From Cryomorphaceae bacterium BACL7 MAG-120322-bin74 (GTDB lineage: Bacteria > Bacteroidota > Bacteroidia > Flavobacteriales > Schleiferiaceae), in NCBI GenBank assembly GCA_001438205.1, contig LICG01000011.1, positions 1-54,753 of the forward strand: a stretch of 54,753 nucleotides of DNA, written 5' to 3'. The position numbers and the translations under genes are program-made. Positions 24,123 to 31,387 of this stretch are shown in pieces. Position 1 is the first letter of the stretch. Each line of letters begins with the position of its first letter. The notes under the pieces were generated by a model that did no database searches, was not told the DNA's origin, and worked only from the letters and a program-made list of their open reading frames with translations.

Positions 24123-25061
24123 ATGCAGGATTTTTTACGTCCATATTTCAAGGGAGCTTTAGGCTTGTTTTCAATGCTCTTCGTTATAGGGGTTTCTGGC
24201 TGTGATCAAAACAGTGGAACAGCGCCGGCATTTCTCCGCGTTGATGCATTGCAACTTGCGCCAGAACTTAACGCACCCTATGGGAATACGAGTTCTAAGA
24301 TTACGACAGCTTGGGTAGAAGTGAATGGTGTGAACCTAGGGGCACATCACCTCCCGTTCCATATTCCCGTTTTAATCGAAGCAGATGGTCCAGCAGAAAT
24401 CGTCCTGTATCCAGGTATAAATATTAATGGCATTTCAAGTTTTAGAGGGATATACCCTTTTTATACTGCGTATACCACAACAACTACCCTCAGCGCAGGC
24501 AAGACAACTACTCTGCCAAGTGGTGGCCAAACCCATGTCTTGTCTTATGATTTTGATGGCCTTGGTGGTAATCTTATTGTAGAAAATCTTGAAAACTTCG
24601 AATTGGTTGGACAACGGTTAGTGCCTACATCACAAAGTGATACAAGCTGGATTTTAGTGTCACAATTAGGTGAAAAGTTCCCTGCGCCGGCTGGGGAAGA
24701 CAACGCATATAGTGGAATGGCCATACTAGATACCGGCATTAGCCGTTTTGAAGTACACAGCCTTGACCGCTATGACCTTCCTAAACTAAGTGCAAATGTG
24801 TATGTTGAACTGGATTACCGTTGCTCTGTTCCAATTAGTGTCGGCGTTGTAGCGTATAGACCGGGTCAAATTTTACAAATGCCTACTGCTACACTCAATC
24901 CAACTAAAGAATGGAACCATGCCTATGTCAACCTCGTGACGGAGGTGTCAGGTGTACCCGATGCCTCAGATTTTCGGATATATCTCGGAACAATTAAAAA
25001 TGGCAATGGAAAATTGGATACCCTGATGGTAGACAATGTTCGATTGGTCTACCGCCCATGA
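24123..25061 (+). CDS. Putative lipoprotein of unknown function
   Basis: I do not recognise a characterised family. The 312-residue product has a hydrophobic N-terminus (GLFSMLFVIGVSGC) ending in a lipobox, so it is probably anchored by the cysteine at about residue 27. The rest is beta-rich: LAPELNAPYGNTSSKITTAWVEVNG, then IPVLIEADGPAEIVLYPGININGIS, an adhesin- or carbohydrate-binding-like C-terminal part around YSGMAILDTGISRFEVHSLD and LDYRCSVPISVGVVAY, and a final TLMVDNVRLVYRP that looks like the end of a jelly-roll domain. It overlaps the next gene, a polyprenyl glycosylphosphotransferase, by four bases. A role at the cell surface with the polysaccharide made by the next enzyme is an inference. 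Confidence 0.72.
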   Translation: MQDFLRPYFKGALGLFSMLFVIGVSGCDQNSGTAPAFLRVDALQLAPELNAPYGNTSSKITTAWVEVNGVNLGAHHLPFHIPVLIEADGPAEIVLYPGININGISSFRGIYPFYTAYTTTTTLSAGKTTTLPSGGQTHVLSYDFDGLGGNLIVENLENFELVGQRLVPTSQSDTSWILVSQLGEKFPAPAGEDNAYSGMAILDTGISRFEVHSLDRYDLPKLSANVYVELDYRCSVPISVGVVAYRPGQILQMPTATLNPTKEWNHAYVNLVTEVSGVPDASDFRIYLGTIKNGNGKLDTLMVDNVRLVYRP

Positions 25062-26491
25062 GTCCAAGAAGTGTACGATTGCGAAAAAAGGCACATGGGT
25101 GGCGAATACGTTACTTATTGTGGGATGGATTAGGCGCGTGGATGGCCTACACTTTATTGTACGCCTACAGAAAAACCATTATTGAGCCAGCTCGTTTTGG
25201 TTTGGCAGAAATGGACTGGGACGCCTTCTATCAAATAGGCGCACTACTGACCGCCTTGCTATGGGTGGGGACCATAGGAATGGTCGGCTTGTACCTACAG
25301 CCTTTGAGGAAATCGCGGCTAAAGGAACTGGCTAGAATAGTACAAGTATGGATGGTGTTCTGTATTTCCTATTTTATTTTCTTCCTTTTAGATGATTTTG
25401 TCGATGTGTACAAGAGCTATTTTAAAAGTGCTGGAGTCTTCTCTATAAGCTTGCTATGTTGGACCATCGTTGGACGTATATTCTTTGGCTATCTTATTCG
25501 TCATCGGATTAAACAAAAGAAGTTCACCTTTCCCACGCTCCTCGTTGGGGATTATCAGACACTCGAGGCCCACCTTCCTGCGCTAAGGCGACATGCCCGT
25601 GAATCAGGTGAGCTATTGACAGGTTGGATTTCTGTTTCAGCTAGAAAGGAAGAAGGCGCCATAGACAATTTACCCTTGCTAGGGGATCTTCACCAATTAG
25701 TGCATTGGATTAAAACGCTTCACATCGAGGATGTAGTTGTTGCCTTGCCTTCCAATGAACACACCCAATTAACTTCCGTTATTTTAGATTTAGAGATGCT
25801 AGGTGTTCGCATTTTTATGCTACCGGACACTTATGGCATCTTATCTGGAATGGTGGGTATTGACGAGCATGGGGTCCCCTTAATAGAGTGGCATTTGGAA
25901 CCCATGGATCCATGGCAACGAAACACAAAAAGAGTAGCGGATATTTTGATTAGTTTGCTCGCCTTAACAACCCTTTTCCCTTTGCTTTTGCTTGTGGCGA
26001 TCAGAGTCCAGATGGATGGCGGAAAAGCCTTATATCGGCAAGAACGGCTGGGTAAACATGGAAAGATCTTTCATATCCTAAAGTTTAGGTCTATGAAGGT
26101 GTCTGCAGAAACGTCAGGTCCCCAATTGAGTAAGGACGATGATCCGCGCATTACATCCATAGGACGAATATTACGCAAATACCGATTAGATGAATTGCCC
26201 CAATTCTGGAATGTACTCACCGGAGATATGAGCCTAGTAGGGCCGCGTCCTGAACGTGCTTTTTATGCTGAGCAAATACTTGAGAAGGCCCCCCAATATC
26301 GACATATATATAAAGTTCAACCTGGCATTACGAGCTGGGGAATGGTGCGTTTTGGCTACGCGAGTACCGTGGAAGAAATGGTCGCCAGAATGGAGTATGA
26401 CTTGGTCTATATTGAGAACATGTCTTTCTTTAATGACATTAAAGTGGGTATTTATACGGTGTGGACCATTCTGCAAGGGCGCGGGAAGTGA
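25058..26491 (+). CDS. Exopolysaccharide polyprenyl glycosylphosphotransferase (sugar transferase)
   Basis: This inner-membrane enzyme transfers a sugar phosphate from a nucleotide sugar to the undecaprenyl phosphate carrier, the first step of an exopolysaccharide or O-antigen repeat unit. The 477-residue protein has about four N-terminal hydrophobic segments, a soluble CoA-binding-like domain (about 150-285), a further helix near 295-315 (ILISLLALTTLFPLLLLVAI) and a C-terminal bacterial sugar transferase domain with FHILKFRSM, ILRKYRLDELPQFWNVLTGDMSLVGPRPE. The start overlaps the lipoprotein stop by four bases. No other polysaccharide cluster genes follow, so its pathway partners are elsewhere. 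Confidence 0.9.
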   Translation: MSPRSVRLRKKAHGWRIRYLLWDGLGAWMAYTLLYAYRKTIIEPARFGLAEMDWDAFYQIGALLTALLWVGTIGMVGLYLQPLRKSRLKELARIVQVWMVFCISYFIFFLLDDFVDVYKSYFKSAGVFSISLLCWTIVGRIFFGYLIRHRIKQKKFTFPTLLVGDYQTLEAHLPALRRHARESGELLTGWISVSARKEEGAIDNLPLLGDLHQLVHWIKTLHIEDVVVALPSNEHTQLTSVILDLEMLGVRIFMLPDTYGILSGMVGIDEHGVPLIEWHLEPMDPWQRNTKRVADILISLLALTTLFPLLLLVAIRVQMDGGKALYRQERLGKHGKIFHILKFRSMKVSAETSGPQLSKDDDPRITSIGRILRKYRLDELPQFWNVLTGDMSLVGPRPERAFYAEQILEKAPQYRHIYKVQPGITSWGMVRFGYASTVEEMVARMEYDLVYIENMSFFNDIKVGIYTVWTILQGRGK

Positions 26492-26513
26492 TTGCTGCCC
26501 TATCTTTCGGGGT

Positions 26514-27404
26514 ATGAAAAACGTGACTGTTTTAGGCGCCGGAACCATGGGGAATGGAATCGCGCATGTGTTTGCTCAAAGTGGATACCAGGTAGCCTTA
26601 TTCGATATCTCCCAGCCTGCTTTAGAGAAGGCATTGAATACCATTGAGAAGAACATGGACCGGCAGGTAAGCAAAGGCCTTATGACCGCGGAAGAAGCAT
26701 CCATAGCGCTTAGTCGCATAAACCTATATTCGTCACTCAAAGAGGCTGTTGTTAGGGCTGATCTTGTCGTAGAAGCGGCTACGGAACGTGAAGATTTGAA
26801 GCTTAAGATCTTTAAGGATTTGGATGCTTTAGCGCCAGCCAAGACCATTTTAGCGAGTAATACCTCGTCCATTTCAATCGGGAAAATAGCTGCGGTGACG
26901 CAGCGACCTGAAAAAGTGATTGGGATGCACTTCATGAACCCAGTTCCGGTCATGAAGTTGGTAGAAATCATTCGCGGGTATAAGACCTCAGACGCTACAG
27001 CTGAGGCCGCTATACACATGTCAAAAGATTTGGGTAAGACCCCCATCGCATGCCAGGACTACCCAGGATTTGTGGCCAATAGAATTTTAATGCCCATGAT
27101 AAACGAAGCCATTGAAGCGCTTCAAACCGGCGTAGCTGGCGTGGCAGAAATTGATGGCATCATGAAATTGGGCATGGCCCACCCTATGGGTCCGTTGCAA
27201 TTGGCTGATTTCATTGGCCTGGATGTGTGCCTTAGTATCTTAAAAGTGCTGCATGAAGGTTTTGGTCAACCTAAATATGCACCCAATGCACTCTTAGTTC
27301 ATTTGGTTACGGCAGGCGATTTGGGCGTTAAATCCGGTCGAGGCTTTTACGACTATAGCCAAGGACTCAAAGATGCCCCTGTGGCCTATCCCCCTCAACA
27401 TTAA
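26514..27404 (+). CDS. 3-hydroxybutyryl-CoA/3-hydroxyacyl-CoA dehydrogenase
   Basis: It oxidises 3-hydroxyacyl-CoA to 3-ketoacyl-CoA with NAD(P), in fatty acid oxidation or butyrate/PHB metabolism. The 296-residue protein opens with a Rossmann motif VTVLGAGTMGNGIAHVFAQ. The catalytic histidine is in GMHFMNPVPVMKLVE, and the C-terminal domain has DYPGFVANRILMPMINEA and the substrate-binding HPMGPLQLADFIGLD. The frame is open upstream into the sugar transferase gene, but the ATG at 26514 begins the fold exactly. It sits 22 bases after the sugar transferase stop and may be read from the same promoter. A single-domain enzyme, not a multifunctional FadB. Confidence 0.92.
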   Translation: MKNVTVLGAGTMGNGIAHVFAQSGYQVALFDISQPALEKALNTIEKNMDRQVSKGLMTAEEASIALSRINLYSSLKEAVVRADLVVEAATEREDLKLKIFKDLDALAPAKTILASNTSSISIGKIAAVTQRPEKVIGMHFMNPVPVMKLVEIIRGYKTSDATAEAAIHMSKDLGKTPIACQDYPGFVANRILMPMINEAIEALQTGVAGVAEIDGIMKLGMAHPMGPLQLADFIGLDVCLSILKVLHEGFGQPKYAPNALLVHLVTAGDLGVKSGRGFYDYSQGLKDAPVAYPPQH

Positions 27405-27423
27405 ACCTCTCAAATAACAATCC

Positions 27424-28602
27424 ATGAAATCAATTCTTTCACTTAGCCTTTTAGTAGGCATAACCCTGAGTGCAGGTGCTCAGGTAAACCTCATTAACAA
27501 GGTTTCAGGAAACGGTGCAGTAGAAGCTGGCGCTTTTACATTTAAAACACTGGTAGATCTAGAGGCCACTCCTGTTAAAAACCAAGGTTCTACAGGGACC
27601 TGTTGGAGTTATTCCACCACAGGATTCTTAGAGTCTGAACTCATACGTATGGGTAAAAAGCCCATGGATCTTTCTGAAATGTATACGGTTCGGAAAGTGT
27701 ATCAAGACAAGGCGGATCGCTATGTGCGTTTGCATGGTTATCTGAATTTTGCGCAAGGAGGCGCCATGCCAGACATGCTCTATGTGATCAAACACTATGG
27801 AGCCGTCCCACAGGAAGTATATGCTGGATTAAATTATGGCATTGACTATAACAACCATGATGAGATGGAGGCTGCCTTGAAAGGCGTCGTGGAGGCTGTC
27901 GTGAATAAAAACTCTGGGACGCTCACCACAGCGTGGAAGGCAGGGTTTACCGGCCTTTTGGATGCCTACTTAGGCGCTGAACCTAGCATGTTTAAATTTG
28001 AAGGTAAAACGTACACACCCAGAACGTTTGCAGACCAGTATCTAGGCATCAACGCAGATGACTATGTTCAGCTAACTTCCTATACCCACAAGCCTTTCAA
28101 TTCTTGGTTTGCCATTGAAGTGCCGGACAATTGGACTTGGGGCCTTTCGTACAATGTGCAACTCGATGAGATGATGGCCACAATTGACTATGCCTTAGAG
28201 GAGGGTTATTCGATTGCATGGGCCACTGATGTATCTGAAAAGGGTTTCTCACTTAAAAATGGCGTGGCTATTGTTCCTGAAAAGGATTGGAAAGACATGA
28301 GTGATGCGGAGCGCAGTGAGGTATATACAGGACCACATGAAGAAAAAGTGATCACCCAAGAAATGCGTCAATTAGCCTACGACAATTACGAAACCACCGA
28401 TGACCATGGGATGCAGATTGTAGGGAAAGCAGCAGACCAAACAGGGGCTATTTACTACATCGTAAAGAACTCTTGGGGTGATCGCGAAAACCCATACCGC
28501 AGCGGGTACATCTACGTATCTCAAGCCTTCCTACGCTACAAAACATTATCTATCCTCCTCCATAAGGATGGCGTTCCTAAGCGCATAACCAAAGGCATGT
28601 AA
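27424..28602 (+). CDS. Exported C1 (papain/bleomycin hydrolase-like) peptidase
   Basis: This cysteine peptidase appears to be exported: the ATG at 27424 begins a signal peptide (KSILSLSLLVGITLSAGAQ). The catalytic cysteine is C60 in NQGSTGTCWSYST, and later the histidine in DDHGMQIVG and the asparagine in VKNSWGD are visible, as in bleomycin hydrolase/aminopeptidase C enzymes. The 392-residue length and the LNFAQGGAMPDMLYVIKHYG and SYTHKPFNSWFAIEVPDNWTW stretches fit the C1B group, although those enzymes are usually cytoplasmic. It lies 19 bases after the dehydrogenase gene. Its stop abuts the convergent argS stop exactly. Confidence 0.87.
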   Translation: MKSILSLSLLVGITLSAGAQVNLINKVSGNGAVEAGAFTFKTLVDLEATPVKNQGSTGTCWSYSTTGFLESELIRMGKKPMDLSEMYTVRKVYQDKADRYVRLHGYLNFAQGGAMPDMLYVIKHYGAVPQEVYAGLNYGIDYNNHDEMEAALKGVVEAVVNKNSGTLTTAWKAGFTGLLDAYLGAEPSMFKFEGKTYTPRTFADQYLGINADDYVQLTSYTHKPFNSWFAIEVPDNWTWGLSYNVQLDEMMATIDYALEEGYSIAWATDVSEKGFSLKNGVAIVPEKDWKDMSDAERSEVYTGPHEEKVITQEMRQLAYDNYETTDDHGMQIVGKAADQTGAIYYIVKNSWGDRENPYRSGYIYVSQAFLRYKTLSILLHKDGVPKRITKGM

Positions 28603-30372
28603 TCACATTTGTTTTGGCGCTTCTATTCCTAACAAAAGAAGACCACGCGACAATACACCCGCCACCTGAGTGGACAATGATGCTCGAAACGCCGCAATAT
28701 GCGGCGTTTCTGCATTTATGACCGAATGAACTTGATAGAATCCATTATACGATTTGGCCAAGTCGTAAAGATAGGACGCCACTTCGCTAGGGTTTTGCTC
28801 CTGTGCAGCGTGTTGGACTGTTGAAGGGAATTTTGCCAATAACTTGATTACCTCACGCTCCTTTGAAGAAAGGGTTACATGATCCCACGTCCAATCCTTA
28901 AGATATTTAGCTTTTTTAAGGATGGAGCAAATACGCGCATGGGTGTATTGCAAAAAAGGGCCGGTGTTTCCGTTAAAGTCAATAGACTCTTCAGGATTAA
29001 AGACCATACGCTTCTTTGGGTCAACTTTTAAAATGAAATACTTCAATGCCCCGTGGCCAATCGTGGTATACAGTGTTGTGCGCTCCTTTTCACTTAAGCC
29101 TTCTACCTTGCCCAATTCTTCCGAAACCGTTTTGGCTGCGTTTTCCATCTCATCTAGGAGATCATCCGCATCCACTACCGTTCCTTCTCGTGACTTCATT
29201 CTGCCTGACGGAAGGTCTACCATGCCATAGGATAGATGGCTCAGCTTATCTGCCCAAGTATAGCCCAAACGCTTTAGAATGAGAAAGAGCACTTTGAAAT
29301 GATAATCTTGCTCATTGCCTACCACATAGGTAAGCGAATCCAATTTAAAATCCTTGAATCGCTGAATAGCGGTGCCAATATCTTGCGTCATATAGACACT
29401 GGTGCCGTCCTGACGCAAGACCAATTTCTCATCTAAACCCTCTGCTGTTAAATCAATCCAAACGGATCCATCCTCGCGTCGATAAAAAATCCCTTTGCCT
29501 AAGCCAGATTCAATGTCTTGCTTCCCTAATAGATAGGTGTCGGACTCATAATAGTTCTTATCAAACTGGACGCCAAGACGTGAATAGGTGGTATTAAACC
29601 CTTCATATACCCATGTATTCATCTTAGTCCACAACGCAAGGGTGGCTGGGTCTCCCGCCTCCCAGTCTTTAAGCATTTGTTGAACTTCAATCATGCAAGG
29701 GGCTGATTTCACGGCCTCGTCTTCTGCTACGCCCGCAGCTACTAGATCCTTTACCTCTGCTTTGAGCTGTTGATCAAAACGTACGTAATATTTCCCAACA
29801 AGGTGGTCTCCTTTGATCCCTGTGTGCTCAGGTGTTTCACCTTCGGCAAAGCGCTTCCAGGCAACCATGCTCTTACAAATATGGACACCACGATCATTAA
29901 TGATTTGCACCTGTACAACCGGCTTACCGGTCGCCTTAATGAGCTGCGCGACGGAATAACCCAATAAATTGTTTCGAATATGCCCCAAGTGCAGCGGTTT
30001 GTTTGTATTAGGGGAAGAATACTCCACCATCGCAGCCGGCAAATGGTCGTTGAGCGGTTGAATGCCCCAATTTGGATCCAAGGTCATTTGATCAAAAGCA
30101 ACTTGAACAGGATGGTCCGATAGGACAATATTTAAAAATCCTTTCACCACATTGTAACCTATTACATCCTGATGTCTTTCCACTAAGGCATCACCAATAG
30201 CGCTGGCCGTAGCTTCAGGTGATTTCTTACTTGCCCTGAGATACGGAAAAACAACCAAGGTTAAATCTCCTTTAAACTCCTTTCGCGTTTCTTGGAGATC
30301 TACATGGGTCTCTTGAATGCCGAAAAGATCATTCACAATATCCACAACGGTGGAAACTATCGCACTTTGCAT
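28603..30372 (-). CDS. argS: Arginine-tRNA ligase
   Basis: It attaches arginine to tRNA-Arg. The 589-residue class I synthetase has the N-terminal tRNA-binding extension (residues about 1-100), the HIGH motif as HLGHIRNN, the KMSKS-like motif as MKSREG and a C-terminal DALR-type anticodon-binding domain (about 460-589). SSPNTNKPLHLGHIRNN is the family signature. The ATG at 30372 is clear. It follows arginase by six bases, so the two arginine-related genes are probably co-transcribed. Near its 3' end, at 28686-28710, the coding sequence contains a perfect 10-base hairpin. Confidence 0.97.
   Translation of the reverse strand: MQSAIVSTVVDIVNDLFGIQETHVDLQETRKEFKGDLTLVVFPYLRASKKSPEATASAIGDALVERHQDVIGYNVVKGFLNIVLSDHPVQVAFDQMTLDPNWGIQPLNDHLPAAMVEYSSPNTNKPLHLGHIRNNLLGYSVAQLIKATGKPVVQVQIINDRGVHICKSMVAWKRFAEGETPEHTGIKGDHLVGKYYVRFDQQLKAEVKDLVAAGVAEDEAVKSAPCMIEVQQMLKDWEAGDPATLALWTKMNTWVYEGFNTTYSRLGVQFDKNYYESDTYLLGKQDIESGLGKGIFYRREDGSVWIDLTAEGLDEKLVLRQDGTSVYMTQDIGTAIQRFKDFKLDSLTYVVGNEQDYHFKVLFLILKRLGYTWADKLSHLSYGMVDLPSGRMKSREGTVVDADDLLDEMENAAKTVSEELGKVEGLSEKERTTLYTTIGHGALKYFILKVDPKKRMVFNPEESIDFNGNTGPFLQYTHARICSILKKAKYLKDWTWDHVTLSSKEREVIKLLAKFPSTVQHAAQEQNPSEVASYLYDLAKSYNGFYQVHSVINAETPHIAAFRASLSTQVAGVLSRGLLLLGIEAPKQM
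28686..28710. repeat. Perfect inverted repeat inside argS
   Basis: GAAACGCCGC at 28686-28695 and GCGGCGTTTC at 28701-28710 form a 10-base GC-rich stem with a 5-base AT loop. It lies within the coding sequence of argS, about 85 bases before its stop and, on the other strand, about 85 bases after the peptidase stop. No long T-run follows on either strand. It could stabilise or end the mRNA of the convergent peptidase gene. Confidence 0.5.
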
Positions 30373-30378
30373 ATTTTA

Positions 30379-31335
30379 TTAAAATGAACCTCTTAGTCCG
30401 AGGCGTTCTTGTAGTCTAAAAACGGTGCTCTGAAGCAGTGAAAAAGCTACTTCGCCCATGGCGTTGCCGCCTTTGTCTAGCAAAGGGTTGATTTCCGTAA
30501 ACTCCATACACATCACTTTGGGATGGTCTGCAAAGAGCTCAAGTAACGCTTTGGCCTCCTCTTGGGTAAAACCGCCTGGGACCGGCGTGCCTGTTCCTTC
30601 CGAAATGCTGGGGTCCATGCAATCCACATCAAAGGAAACATAGACCATATCACATTGGTGCAACTGTTTCATGACGGACGCTACAATGTGTACAATCCCT
30701 TTTTCACGAACAGCCTCCACCTTGTGGACCGCCATCTTATGCTTTGAAATCAAATGATCTTCTGGCGATTCTGTAGAGCGCAATCCAATGAAGGCTACAT
30801 CTGATGGCTGAACTCTTTGTGGGTGCCCTTTAATTTTCTGCCATGCCTCCAAGGTGATAGGACTTGGGTCATTGATTTTACAGTCAACATTGTCTTCGCC
30901 AATAGCCGTGGCAAGGGGCATTCCATGCATATTGCCTGACGGGGAAGTAAAGGGTGAGTGAAGATCTGCATGAGCATCAATCCATACCACACCCAGTCTT
31001 CCGACGGGGTAAGCTTGTTTTATTCCTGCAATCGTCCCTCCGGCATTCGAATGGTCTCCACTGATGACAATGGGAAATTGTCCATCATCTAAGGTTTCTG
31101 CTACAACAGCTGAAATGCGCCGATACATACGAACGATACCACGAATCCTTTTACCATAGGGAGATTCGGGATGTCTGTACAAAAGCGCATTGTTGGTTTG
31201 CACCTTCCGCGGAGCTAAACTTCGGAAGAATTTTGGCTGTACACGGAAGGACGCGCCACGGATGGCTGCGTATCCCAAACTTGAACCACGCGTTCCGGCT
31301 CCAAGTTCTGACATTGCGGTGATGAGTTGTAGCAT
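30379..31335 (-). CDS. Arginase/ureohydrolase family protein
   Basis: This manganese enzyme most likely hydrolyses arginine to ornithine and urea. The 318-residue protein has all ureohydrolase metal motifs: GDHSNAGG, the DAHADLHSP cluster, and SFDVDCMDPS, plus the conserved MEFTEINP. The GTGTPVPGGFTQEEA block is also typical. Agmatinase and formiminoglutamase share these motifs, so the substrate is an inference; the adjoining argS gene favours arginine. The ATG at 31335 follows a TACCTTTG box by six bases, which argues against an in-frame TTG three codons upstream. Confidence 0.88.
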   Translation of the reverse strand: MLQLITAMSELGAGTRGSSLGYAAIRGASFRVQPKFFRSLAPRKVQTNNALLYRHPESPYGKRIRGIVRMYRRISAVVAETLDDGQFPIVISGDHSNAGGTIAGIKQAYPVGRLGVVWIDAHADLHSPFTSPSGNMHGMPLATAIGEDNVDCKINDPSPITLEAWQKIKGHPQRVQPSDVAFIGLRSTESPEDHLISKHKMAVHKVEAVREKGIVHIVASVMKQLHQCDMVYVSFDVDCMDPSISEGTGTPVPGGFTQEEAKALLELFADHPKVMCMEFTEINPLLDKGGNAMGEVAFSLLQSTVFRLQERLGLRGSF

Positions 31336-31341
31336 ATGAGG

Positions 31342-31349
31342 CAAAGGTA
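31342..31349 (-). promoter_or_regulatory. -7 promoter element for arginase-argS
   Basis: The minus strand reads TACCTTTG, a full consensus match, six bases before the arginase ATG. It is mirrored by an identical box on the plus strand ten bases away for ftsK. Confidence 0.52.
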
Positions 31350-31359
31350 AGAATTGGCC

Positions 31360-31367
31360 TACCTTTG
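31360..31367 (+). promoter_or_regulatory. -7 promoter element for the ftsK operon
   Basis: TACCTTTG, a full consensus match, ends 20 bases before the ftsK ATG at 31388. Together with the minus-strand box at 31342-31349 it forms an 8-base inverted repeat around a 10-base spacer. Confidence 0.52.
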
Positions 31368-31387
31368 AGACTTAGGTACATCCTCTC

